Shown: positions 1-5,762 of the stretch, piece after piece | Numbering within the stretch: position 1 is the stretch's first letter | Layout of the letters: the number at the start of each line of letters is the position of its first letter | NCBI GenBank assembly: GCA_020861055.1 | Contig: JAJBTD010000073.1 | Coordinates: 1-8,502, forward strand | Source of the DNA: Clostridiales bacterium | GTDB lineage: Bacteria; Bacillota; Clostridia; Oscillospirales; Oscillospiraceae | Reading direction: 5' to 3' | DNA: 8,502 bases | Translations under genes and position numbers: made by a program | The notes under the pieces: model-generated | Seen by the model: the letters and a program-made list of their open reading frames with translations, nothing else | The model's database searches: none | What the model was told of the DNA's origin: nothing

Positions 1-17
1 CGTGGATGGAGCGGCCG

Positions 18-36
18 TTTTATAGATTTTTATAGA
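18..36. repeat. Short AT-rich direct repeat downstream of the DUF2442-HTH gene
   Basis: TTTTATAGA occurs twice, at 18-26 and 28-36, with a 10-base period, about one helical turn. It lies in the 69 bases beyond the stop codon of the leftward gene. No hairpin terminator is visible here. The repeat could be an AT-rich binding site or chance in a short AT-rich spacer; function unknown. Confidence 0.3.
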
Positions 37-69
37 AGGGAAATACGTCATTCGGCAATCAGGGGAAGA

Positions 70-516
70 TTAGTCCTCCATCCAGAGCCGACGGGCAACG
101 TCAGAGCGGAGAAACAGCTTATTTCGGGCATAGGTCTTTATGGGGGTCAGCTTTCCCCGACGCACCAGGCTGTCGATATTTTGCCGGGTGCAGCTGAGTA
201 GCTCGGCGGACTCGCGGGTGGAAAGGATGCTGTAACGACAGAACAGGAGAAAATCATTTCGATCCAACGGGAGCTGGGAGGCGGTTCTGAGTACCTCGTC
301 TGCGGAGCAGCGGAATCCGCAGGGCCAGGCGATTCCTCTCCCGCCGGCCTCTATAACGACTTGCTGAAACATCTCGTCCTCGCTGAGAGGGTGAGGCTCC
401 GGCCCGTCCCAGGGAAGCAGTTGATAGCACCAGTGATAGACGGTTCCATCCAGCAGGCAAATCAATAGGCGGCCTTTGGATATGGGAACGGCGGCAATGA
501 TTTTTTGAAATTCCAT
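70..516 (-). CDS. DUF2442-like domain fused to an excisionase-type helix-turn-helix
   Basis: Predicted 148-residue cytoplasmic protein. Residues 1-80 fit the DUF2442 pattern: a short strand-rich start, a turn around LDGTVYHW, then an EMFQQVVIE segment and a GIAWPCG segment, as in small proteins often paired with DUF4160 in toxin-antitoxin-like loci. Residues 94-146 resemble a MerR/excisionase-type DNA-binding domain: STRESAELLSCTRQNIDSLV (helix-turn-helix), then RRGKL, a basic wing and RSDVARRLW. I infer a DNA-binding regulator or antitoxin-like protein; no partner toxin gene is visible in the window. The frame stays open upstream to a TTG at 627, only two bases past the LCP stop, but that TTG has no Shine-Dalgarno site. 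The ATG at 516 coincides with the natural start of the DUF2442 domain and has GAGAGGA upstream, at a slightly long spacing, so it is preferred. Domain assignment is by eye. Confidence 0.7.
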   Translation of the reverse strand: MEFQKIIAAVPISKGRLLICLLDGTVYHWCYQLLPWDGPEPHPLSEDEMFQQVVIEAGGRGIAWPCGFRCSADEVLRTASQLPLDRNDFLLFCRYSILSTRESAELLSCTRQNIDSLVRRGKLTPIKTYARNKLFLRSDVARRLWMED

Positions 517-550
517 TCCAGCTGTCTTCCTCTCTGCTATTGCCAGGCCA

Positions 551-592
551 TGAGACACGAAAGAGTGAAGTCTTTCCAGTGAAGGCGTCTCA
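551..592. repeat. Nested inverted repeat between the LCP gene and the DUF2442-HTH gene
   Basis: Outer arms TGAGAC (551-556) and GTCTCA (587-592) are exact complements. Inside them AAAGA (560-564) and TCTTT (571-575) form a second small hairpin. There is no T tract after it, so it is a poor intrinsic terminator. It sits in the 113-base gap left if the downstream gene starts at 516, and may be an operator or RNA structure; chance cannot be excluded. Confidence 0.3.
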
Positions 593-629
593 GGTGCGTT
601 TATGCGATGATGGTACGAAAGGAACAATC

Positions 630-1670
630 TCAGTCCGAAGAGACAGCGGAGCTTGTGCCATAGATGAATTCCTGTAGGTTGGCCCGCAGCAGATCCCAGT
701 TGGTGGGAACCAGAACGGCCATTTTCCGAATGGTCTGGCTGGAGTAGCTTCCATCCTCTGGGATGCGGTATTCTTCAATAGAATCTACGCCCAGATTATA
801 GGCGGACAGCGCCACAGAGAGAATCTCGTCATTGTTCATGTCGGTCGTGATATCGTCAGCGACCGTCTCATAAATCGCCCAGAGATCGTTAAAATCCTCA
901 TCCTTCAGCTGCTGGAAAACAGTCTGGATGACTGTGCGCTGACGCTGCGTCCGTCCGAAATCGGAATAAGAGCCGTCCTCAGTGTTGACGTAGCGGATAC
1001 GGGCATAGGCCAGGGCCTCTTCACCGTTGAGCAGGTTATATCCAACCGTCAGACCGGAAAAGCTGTTCCCATCGCCCATGCTGCTGTATTTGCTGTTCCC
1101 GCTGAGGTAATTTACCTCGCCCTGGGTAAGCTTGATACTGATACCGCCAATCGCGTCGATGATCTCCTGGAAACCGGTGAAGTCCACCTCTATGTTATAG
1201 TCGATGGTAATACCAAAATTAGTCTCGATCACGGAGTCCAGCAAATCAAAACCGCCGAAAGCATAGGCCGCATTGATCTTGTTATCACTGTAGCCGGGGA
1301 TCTGGACATACAGATCTCGCATGATCGAGGTCATCTTCAGAGCGCCGTTGACGTTGTCGATGGTCAGGATGATCATTGTATCTGAGCGGGCGCGCTGGCC
1401 GGATACACGGGTGTCCTGTCCCACCAGAAGGACATTGATGATCCCCTCTGCAGTCACTGTCCCATCTACAGTTCCATAATCAATGGTGCTGCTGTCAATG
1501 GTGTCCTCTTCGTCGGTGTCCTCTTCAAAGTCCTCTGTCGTGTATTCTGTCTCGCTGGCGGTAACACGGTTGATTTTGTTTAACTGGGCCTGCAAGAAAG
1601 CATAGGCGCCGATCACCATCAGCGACAGCACGGCGAGTATGACCAGTATGACCTTCCTTACTTTCGACAT
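630..1670 (-). CDS. LytR-CpsA-Psr (LCP) family cell-wall glycopolymer ligase
   Basis: 346-residue membrane-anchored protein. LCP enzymes move undecaprenyl-phosphate-linked polymers such as teichoic acids or capsule to peptidoglycan outside the membrane. A short basic N-terminus and one membrane helix (about 7-26) precede a very acidic, Ser/Thr-rich linker (about 40-70), then the LCP domain from about residue 77. Family signatures are present: LLVGQD with D86, ARSDTM with R95 and D97, MRDLYV with R118, NKIN with K131, and the late arginine block YARIRY/DFGRTQRQR (R224, R226, D237, R240, R243, R245). These match the pyrophosphate- and lipid-binding residues of characterised LCP proteins. The ATG at 1670 has GGAGGT at 1687-1682. 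It has its own promoter and a long leader, so it is probably transcribed apart from the binding-protein gene upstream. Which polymer it attaches cannot be told from sequence. Confidence 0.93.
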   Translation of the reverse strand: MSKVRKVILVILAVLSLMVIGAYAFLQAQLNKINRVTASETEYTTEDFEEDTDEEDTIDSSTIDYGTVDGTVTAEGIINVLLVGQDTRVSGQRARSDTMIILTIDNVNGALKMTSIMRDLYVQIPGYSDNKINAAYAFGGFDLLDSVIETNFGITIDYNIEVDFTGFQEIIDAIGGISIKLTQGEVNYLSGNSKYSSMGDGNSFSGLTVGYNLLNGEEALAYARIRYVNTEDGSYSDFGRTQRQRTVIQTVFQQLKDEDFNDLWAIYETVADDITTDMNNDEILSVALSAYNLGVDSIEEYRIPEDGSYSSQTIRKMAVLVPTNWDLLRANLQEFIYGTSSAVSSD

Positions 1671-1791
1671 CTGCTGTTAAGACCTCCGCTTCAAAATGAG
1701 CGCCGTCACAGGATGACGGCGCTATAAGCCGACGGTATCCGCCGGACGGGCTAAATGGAACGCTCGTATTTTCTGTGCTCCGGCACAAACT
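1671..1791 (-). promoter_or_regulatory. Structured 5' leader of the LCP gene with three hairpins
   Basis: The predicted start site near 1791 gives a leader of about 120 bases. In RNA order it can form a 5-bp hairpin with a CGGA loop (1787-1774), a 7-bp hairpin with one G-U pair and an AUA loop (1745-1729), and an exact 10-bp hairpin (1723-1699). The last ends about 11 bases before the GGAGGT ribosome site. The CCGTC copies in hairpins two and three could swap partners, so alternative folds are possible. No known riboswitch class was recognised. Confidence 0.4.
1699..1723 (-). terminator. 10-bp perfect hairpin before the LCP gene; possible attenuator
   Basis: Arms at 1699-1708 and 1714-1723 are exact complements around a 5-base loop. 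On the leftward RNA the stem is followed by CATTTTG, a short and weak U run. It lies between the LCP promoter and its ribosome site, so it would act as an attenuator or leader structure rather than as the terminator of an upstream gene. The hairpin is plain in the sequence; the function is inferred. Confidence 0.45.
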
Positions 1792-1797
1792 GTTGTC

Positions 1798-1826
1798 ATT
1801 CTAATCTCTTTTATCCCAATCGTCAA
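1798..1826 (-). promoter_or_regulatory. Sigma-A type promoter for the LCP gene
   Basis: On the minus strand, TTGACG (1826-1821), a 17-base spacer and TAGAAT (1803-1798) each match consensus at five of six positions. Transcription would start near 1791. It lies in the gap after the binding-protein stop, facing the LCP gene. Confidence 0.75.
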
Positions 1827-1892
1827 GGGATTTTCTCAGGTTTTCGCCCTGATCTGATAAAAATGTTGCTCCGCTTCCAAGCCCGTATTATT

Positions 1893-2924
1893 TCAGGAGG
1901 ATATGTCCATTGAGGAGAGCCTCTCAAGCAGCGCAAAGGACTGCGCTCCGCTGCCTCTGGACACAGAAAGCGTCGTTTTTACACGTTCCTCCAAGTCAGG
2001 ATAGGCCAGCGGATTGGAACGCCAGACAGGGGAGAGCAGGTCATAGGCTCTGGCAGACGTGACGGACCAGCTGCTGTAAACGGCATTTTGGGCCAAATGC
2101 TCTGCCTCACAGAGATAATTGAGCAGCGTATAGACCGCCGCCTCCTTTTCCGTGCCGGAAGCGACAGCATAGCACATAACGGTCTGCCAGCTTCCACCGG
2201 AGGGGATGACGAAGCTCAGATCGGGCAGTTCCGCCATTAACTCAATGGCAGTGCTGGCAGGACAGACGGCCAACACTGCATCCCCAGTGCGAAACCATTC
2301 TGCCATGCCGCCATCGCTGCAATAGTCCAAAACGAGAGAGGACTGCCCCTTCAGCCACAGTCCGGCAGCAGCCAGATCGGCAGGATTGCTCGACTCCACC
2401 TCCCGCTCCAGGGCAGCAAGGGCAACCGTTACGAGAGCCTGGGCATCAGCAGGCATCAGCACTTGTCCCGTAAAGATGACATCCGCCAGGTCGGCCCACT
2501 GAGTTACCCGGAGTTCCGTCTGTGTTGGGTCGTAAATCAATCCTATCGTCATCCAGAGACAGGGAACGGCATATTCCTCCAGCCCATCCAGCTCCAGCCA
2601 TTGGGCGTCGATTTTCCCCAAAGGGGAAAACCGGTCGGTATCCAGCATCTGGATTCGTCCGGTTTCCGCCAACAGAGAGATACATTCCACATCTGTCAGA
2701 AGCAGGTCGTACTCCGCCGGAACGCCGTCGTCTCCATCTCCGGCGACGACGTATTTCACCCTGATTCCCGTCTCCTGGGTAAAATCCGTCAGAATATCCG
2801 GGTCGATATAGTCGCCCTGACTGTATAGGAACACCGTGCGGCTCAAGGCCGCATCCTCGTCCGTCAGGTTATAGGCGGAGGCCAGCAGGCCTATCGTCAA
2901 AAGCAAAGACAGCAGTCTTTTCAA
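1893..2924 (-). CDS. Extracellular substrate-binding protein, PotD/spermidine-putrescine type, orphan
   Basis: 343-residue secreted protein resembling periplasmic-binding-protein type 2 folds of polyamine transporters: after the signal it opens with TVFLYSQGDYIDPDIL, a strand followed by a helix on 'DFTQETGIRVKYV', then YDLLLTD, a pattern shared with PotD-like proteins. The signal peptide (MKRLLSLLLTIGLLASAYN) has a basic start and a hydrophobic core but no lipobox cysteine. The frame extends to a TTG at 2939, but GGAGGAA lies inside those first codons, eight bases before the TTG at 2924. That TTG is therefore the likelier start and gives a clean signal peptide. It follows the pseudouridine synthase stop by 34 bases and is probably cotranscribed with it. 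No permease or ATPase genes are adjacent, so transport is not assured and the ligand is unknown. Confidence 0.82.
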   Translation of the reverse strand: MKRLLSLLLTIGLLASAYNLTDEDAALSRTVFLYSQGDYIDPDILTDFTQETGIRVKYVVAGDGDDGVPAEYDLLLTDVECISLLAETGRIQMLDTDRFSPLGKIDAQWLELDGLEEYAVPCLWMTIGLIYDPTQTELRVTQWADLADVIFTGQVLMPADAQALVTVALAALEREVESSNPADLAAAGLWLKGQSSLVLDYCSDGGMAEWFRTGDAVLAVCPASTAIELMAELPDLSFVIPSGGSWQTVMCYAVASGTEKEAAVYTLLNYLCEAEHLAQNAVYSSWSVTSARAYDLLSPVWRSNPLAYPDLEERVKTTLSVSRGSGAQSFALLERLSSMDISS

Positions 2925-2958
2925 CAAAAATTCCTCCAATTTGAGGGAACGAGGCCCG

Positions 2959-3939
2959 TCAGATGAGGTCTGAAAGAGAGATATGGGGGAAATAGGCGGA
3001 GAGGAAGTCTACCTCCGGCACCCGCCAGCTCCGGCCATTGAGATATTCCAGCGCTCCGGCATCGGTGGTAAAGCGAAAGGTCAGCGACCAGGAACAGAGC
3101 GCCTGTGTCCGTCGGCCATACTGCCGGTTCACCCGCTCGCTACCGTATTTGCCGTCTCCCAGCAGGGGACAGCCTGCGTCCGCCAGCTGCGCTCGAATCT
3201 GATGGGTGCGTCCGGTGAGCAGCTTACACTCCACCAGGGACAGCCCGTTTTGGGCTGCAAGAGTGCGGTACTCGGTAACTGCCGTCCGCCCTCCGGGAAC
3301 CGGACGGTGGTAGACAGATACCTGTTTTTTGTGCTCATCCCGGAGCAGAATACCTTCCAGCCGCCCGTTCCTGGGAGATAGGGTGCCCACGGCAACGCAG
3401 AGATACCGCTTCTCCAATTCCCGATCCCGTATTTTCTGATTCATCACCCGGAGAGCCTCGGCAGTCTTGGCGGCGATAACGATACCGCTGGTGTTCCGGT
3501 CGATCCGATTGCAGAGGGCGGGGACAAAAGAATTTTCCTCTCTGGGCCGCCACTCCCGCTTCTGGTAGAGATAGGCAAGAATGTGGTTGATGAGGGTGTT
3601 GACCGTCCCTGTCTCATCGGCGTGGACCACCATCCCGGCGGGCTTGTTTACCAGCAGAAGGTGCTCGTCTTCGTAGAGAATGTCAAGCTTTGGCGAGGTT
3701 ATGGTGAGGTAAGCGTTCTCCTCCGAGGGCAACTCGAAAAACTCATCGTTGATGTAGAGCTGGAGCAGGTCTCCGGTCTGGAGCCGGGTGTCCCGGCTGG
3801 CCCCCTTGCCGTTGCATTTGATCCGCTTTAGTCGGATGTACTTCTGCATCAGGGGAGCGGGAAGCAGGGGAACGGTCTTGCTCAGCCAGCGATCCAGCCG
3901 CTGTCCGGCGTCGTTTTTGCCCACGGTAAATTCCCGCAT
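2959..3939 (-). CDS. RluA-family pseudouridine synthase with S4 domain
   Basis: Predicted 326-residue cytoplasmic enzyme isomerising specific uridines in rRNA or tRNA to pseudouridine. An N-terminal S4 RNA-binding domain covers about residues 12-70 (AGQRLDRWLSK, IRLKRIKCNG). The catalytic domain starts near LDILYEDEHLLLVNKPAGMVVH (about 85-105, the usual family entry), holds the active-site motif NRIDRNTSG with catalytic D147, and ends with LLTGRTHQIRAQLA and GDGKYG. The usual histidine of HRLDR is asparagine here. The frame stays open to an ATG at 3987, but that codon overlaps the -10 box of the likely promoter. The ATG at 3939 has AGGAGGGG just upstream and begins at the normal family start (MREFTVG), so it is chosen. 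Sequence alone does not assign RluC versus RluD specificity. Confidence 0.93.
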   Translation of the reverse strand: MREFTVGKNDAGQRLDRWLSKTVPLLPAPLMQKYIRLKRIKCNGKGASRDTRLQTGDLLQLYINDEFFELPSEENAYLTITSPKLDILYEDEHLLLVNKPAGMVVHADETGTVNTLINHILAYLYQKREWRPREENSFVPALCNRIDRNTSGIVIAAKTAEALRVMNQKIRDRELEKRYLCVAVGTLSPRNGRLEGILLRDEHKKQVSVYHRPVPGGRTAVTEYRTLAAQNGLSLVECKLLTGRTHQIRAQLADAGCPLLGDGKYGSERVNRQYGRRTQALCSWSLTFRFTTDAGALEYLNGRSWRVPEVDFLSAYFPHISLSDLI

Positions 3940-3985
3940 AGCCGCCCCTCCTGCTCTATATATCCCACATCCGTACTCTGCCCAC

Positions 3986-4015
3986 ATTATAACAAATCAT
4001 ATCCTCCTGCGCCAA
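3986..4015 (-). promoter_or_regulatory. Probable promoter for the pseudouridine synthase and binding-protein genes
   Basis: A perfect TATAAT lies at 3991-3986 on the minus strand, with TTGGCG at 4015-4010, an 18-base spacer. The start site would fall near 3979, about 40 bases before the ATG at 3939. The -35 match is only moderate (four of six). Confidence 0.55.
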
Positions 4016-4038
4016 TTCATTTTTGCACAAAAGTTGAG

Positions 4039-4070
4039 CCAGCCCGTCCCATTTTTTCGGGGCGGGCTGG
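4039..4070 (-). terminator. Strong 12-bp hairpin after the zinc-ribbon/PH gene
   Basis: Arms 4039-4050 and 4059-4070 pair over 12 positions with one G-T wobble, around an 8-base A/T-rich loop. It lies 60 bases past the stop of the leftward gene at 4130 and before the next leftward promoter, where a terminator is expected. On the leftward RNA the U-rich tract is imperfect (CTCAACTTTTG), so release may be inefficient. Confidence 0.65.
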
Positions 4071-4129
4071 ATGGAAGTTATTTCACTGTGGATGCATTCC
4101 CTGTAGCAGTTTCTGGGATTGAGAAACGC

Positions 4130-4663
4130 TTATCCTGCGTTGCGCGAGGCCTCCACAAATGCTGCTTGCAGTTTTTTGGCATTTGCCATATATTTATACA
4201 AATATTCTGCTCCATTCGTTCCGGCAGTCATGACGACGACAGTATGATATCCGAAAATCTTACCCAGCAGACCATTGCTGATGGAAATGTCCTGCACTTT
4301 CCCAATCGGGGAGACAAGCTTGCGGGAGTTAATGATTCCGAGATGACCTGTAACTATGCCATTGGAAATAGAAACATAGGTCCGTTTATATTTTAACCAG
4401 TTCCATAGGACATATACCGCAGCAATTACAAACCAGACAAAACTTGATGCGGCATCTGTTGCAAATAATGAGGTGGCAACGATCAGCAGGATAACAGCGA
4501 GAAGTACGTTCCCAACAAAAAATACGGGTGAAAGTCTGCAAGTAGCTGAGACATTGGGTGTATGTACCGCCGTCTTTGATGCAACAGGCGCACCACAATG
4601 AGGGCAGGCCTCGGCCTTGTCGGAAATCTGTGCTCCGCATTCAGGACATTTTATAAGTGCCAT
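4130..4663 (-). CDS. Zinc-ribbon and bacterial PH-domain membrane protein
   Basis: 177 residues. The N-terminus is a zinc ribbon (CPEC at 6-9 and CPHC at 20-23). Two predicted membrane helices follow (about 46-67 and 73-90), joined by a short loop, then a positively charged turn (KYKRT) and a C-terminal PH-like domain of the bPH_2/YdbS type (about 95-165; TYVSISNGIVTGHLGI, the SPIGKVQDISI segment, GLLGKIFGYHTVVV). The domain arrangement is common in Firmicutes but its function is poorly known; a membrane-stress or scaffold role is only a guess. The ATG at 4663 has AAAGGAGAG upstream. Codon use is more AT-rich than in der. It has its own promoter, with a palindrome at the start site, and a hairpin after its stop, so it is probably transcribed alone. 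Confidence 0.87.
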   Translation of the reverse strand: MALIKCPECGAQISDKAEACPHCGAPVASKTAVHTPNVSATCRLSPVFFVGNVLLAVILLIVATSLFATDAASSFVWFVIAAVYVLWNWLKYKRTYVSISNGIVTGHLGIINSRKLVSPIGKVQDISISNGLLGKIFGYHTVVVMTAGTNGAEYLYKYMANAKKLQAAFVEASRNAG

Positions 4664-4722
4664 CTTCTATCTCTCCTTTTCTTCATGGGCATTGTTAAGA
4701 CTCAACATAAACGCCGTAAAAA

Positions 4723-4735
4723 TTTACTAAGTAAA
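4723..4735. promoter_or_regulatory. Candidate operator palindrome at the PH-gene start site
   Basis: TTTACTAAGTAAA is a perfect dyad of 6-base arms around one base. It touches the -10 box and covers the predicted transcription start (about 4728) of the leftward gene, where a repressor would block initiation. A second small dyad, GTATCATAC (4738-4746), lies just upstream within the spacer. No regulator family was recognised from the motif. Confidence 0.4.
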
Positions 4736-4763
4736 GTGTATCATACTGGAGCGGCAATGTCAA
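4735..4763 (-). promoter_or_regulatory. Promoter for the zinc-ribbon/PH gene
   Basis: On the minus strand, a perfect TTGACA (4763-4758), a 17-base spacer and TACACT (4740-4735). The -10 matches at four of six positions but is preceded by TGA, an extended -10 element that can compensate. The leader would be about 65 bases. Confidence 0.65.
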
Positions 4764-4858
4764 ATTGATCGGAACAGCAGTTTTAAGAAGAATTGATTCC
4801 AAATTACCGTCCCTGGGCGCAGCGCGGGGAAATATGCCACAGAGGCAGGAAAAAGTGC

Positions 4859-4887
4859 TTGACAGGGGGGAGGCTCTCGGTTATAAT
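4859..4887 (+). promoter_or_regulatory. Fully consensus sigma-A promoter for the DUF177-rpmF unit
   Basis: TTGACA (4859-4864), exactly 17 bases, then TATAAT (4882-4887): all twelve positions match consensus at optimal spacing. Transcription would begin near 4894, leaving a leader of about 23 bases before the ATG at 4917. This also excludes the in-frame TTG at 4893 as a start. Confidence 0.88.
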
Positions 4888-4916
4888 GTCACTTGTGTCG
4901 TTATGCGAGGTGTGCT

Positions 4917-5408
4917 ATGCGTCTTGAGCTGGGTGACATCATCCATGTGCCGGGTGGTGTAAAAAACTTTGACTTCTCATTGGACCTGTCCGACTTGGAT
5001 TTCTATGGGGAAAAGCCCATCTGTGAGCCGGTTCGGGTACAGGGCCGTGTGGTCAACCGGGCGGGACTGCTTCTGTTAGAGGCTACCGCCAGCAGCAACC
5101 TGCATCTGCGCTGTGACAGTTGCGGAACACCCTTTGAACGGGTCAAGACCGTAGAGGTAGAGCGGATGCTGGCCACTGAGCTTGAAGACGAGGAGGATGA
5201 CGACATCATCCTTCTGGACGGCTCCATCTTAGATGTCGGAGAGGTCATGACCACCGAGTTCATTCTGGAGATGGACACCAAGAATCTGTGTCGGGAGGAT
5301 TGCAAGGGACTGTGCCCCGGCTGCGGCGTCAACCTGAATGTAGGCGTGTGCAGATGCAAGCCCGAACCAGACCCCCGTCTCGCCGCTCTGGCTGCTCTGC
5401 TGGAGTGA
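4917..5408 (+). CDS. DUF177 (YceD-family) ribosome-associated protein
   Basis: 163-residue cytoplasmic protein of the DUF177/YceD family, known from its link to rpmF in most bacteria and from plant homologues needed for 23S rRNA maturation. Visible marks are CDSC (66-69) after a strand-rich N-terminal half, a strongly acidic run (EDEEDDD, about 89-95), and the family C-terminus with C125, C129, CPGC (133-136), NLN, and C145 and C147, closing with DPRLAAL. The cysteines suggest bound zinc. The ATG at 4917 has GAGGTG four bases ahead; the longer frame from TTG 4893 lies at the predicted transcript start and is rejected. rpmF follows after 52 bases, so the two are presumably cotranscribed, consistent with a role in 50S assembly. 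Confidence 0.9.
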   Translation: MRLELGDIIHVPGGVKNFDFSLDLSDLDFYGEKPICEPVRVQGRVVNRAGLLLLEATASSNLHLRCDSCGTPFERVKTVEVERMLATELEDEEDDDIILLDGSILDVGEVMTTEFILEMDTKNLCREDCKGLCPGCGVNLNVGVCRCKPEPDPRLAALAALLE

Positions 5409-5460
5409 GTGGGAATTCCAAATGCGTCAATTTCCGAAAGGTAATGAGGAGGTGTCATAG

Positions 5461-5646
5461 ATGGCAGTCCCTAAGAGTAAAGTCTCCAAGGCAAGACGTG
5501 ACAAGCGCCGCGCCAACTGGAAGCTGGAGGTTCCTGGTCTGATCAAGTGCGAGTGTGGTGCATACCGCCTGCCGCACCGCGTCTGCCCCGTCTGCGGCAA
5601 GTATAACGGCCGCAGCTATGCCAAGGACGCAGCCGAGGCCAAGTAA
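5461..5646 (+). CDS. rpmF: 50S ribosomal protein L32 (bL32)
   Basis: 61-residue basic structural protein of the large subunit. It opens with the family signature AVPKSKVSKARRDKRR and carries W20, the LPHRVC motif and a zinc ribbon. The second knuckle is a standard CPVC (42-45), but the first is C30-E-C32 instead of the usual C-x-x-C. A very strong ribosome site, GAGGAGGTG (5446-5454), lies six bases ahead of the ATG. The gene directly follows the DUF177 gene, the ancient pairing, and is followed by a hairpin terminator. The short C-terminus rich in Ala and Lys is normal for clostridial L32. Confidence 0.96.
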   Translation: MAVPKSKVSKARRDKRRANWKLEVPGLIKCECGAYRLPHRVCPVCGKYNGRSYAKDAAEAK

Positions 5647-5670
5647 AAAGGCCAATGGTCGAGAAAAGGG

Positions 5671-5700
5671 AGAGCCTGCCATAGACAGGCTCTTTACTTT
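5671..5700 (+). terminator. Intrinsic terminator after rpmF
   Basis: AGAGCCTG (5671-5678) and CAGGCTCT (5686-5693) form an exact 8-bp stem with a 7-base loop, 25 bases after the rpmF stop. The following tract is T-rich but broken (TTACTTTT). An AAAAG run before the stem can pair with the T tract, so it may also work on the other strand. Confidence 0.72.
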
Positions 5701-5721
5701 TGGCTTTTTGGCGGATATAAT
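5693..5721 (+). promoter_or_regulatory. Promoter for the acyltransferase gene
   Basis: TTTACT (5693-5698), a 17-base spacer and a perfect TATAAT (5716-5721). The -35 matches at four of six positions and overlaps the edge of the rpmF terminator. The start site would lie near 5728, about 35 bases before the ATG. Confidence 0.55.
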
Positions 5722-5762
5722 AAAATTAGCTGTGCCTCGTTATATCAAATAAAGAGGGGTGG

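Noticed and set aside
1861..1892. Possible terminator after the binding-protein gene
   Set aside because: Only very short imperfect stems could be found before the T run on the minus strand; not good enough to call.
3788..4396. 202-codon plus-strand frame over the pseudouridine synthase start and zinc-ribbon/PH gene end
   Set aside because: It crosses two well supported leftward genes and a hairpin, and its product has no recognisable family features.
4764..4858. Possible T-box or riboswitch between the divergent promoters
   Set aside because: The stretch lies upstream of both mapped promoters' start sites, so it is not in either leader, and no known RNA motif was seen.
4893..4916. TTG-initiated N-terminal extension of the DUF177 protein
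   Set aside because: The TTG lies at the predicted transcription start of a consensus promoter, so it cannot carry a ribosome site on that transcript; ATG 4917 has GAGGTG.
5003..5458. 151-codon minus-strand frame opposite the DUF177 gene
   Set aside because: It is a serine-rich shadow, with the serine run arising opposite the acidic codons of DUF177; no ribosome site or domain.
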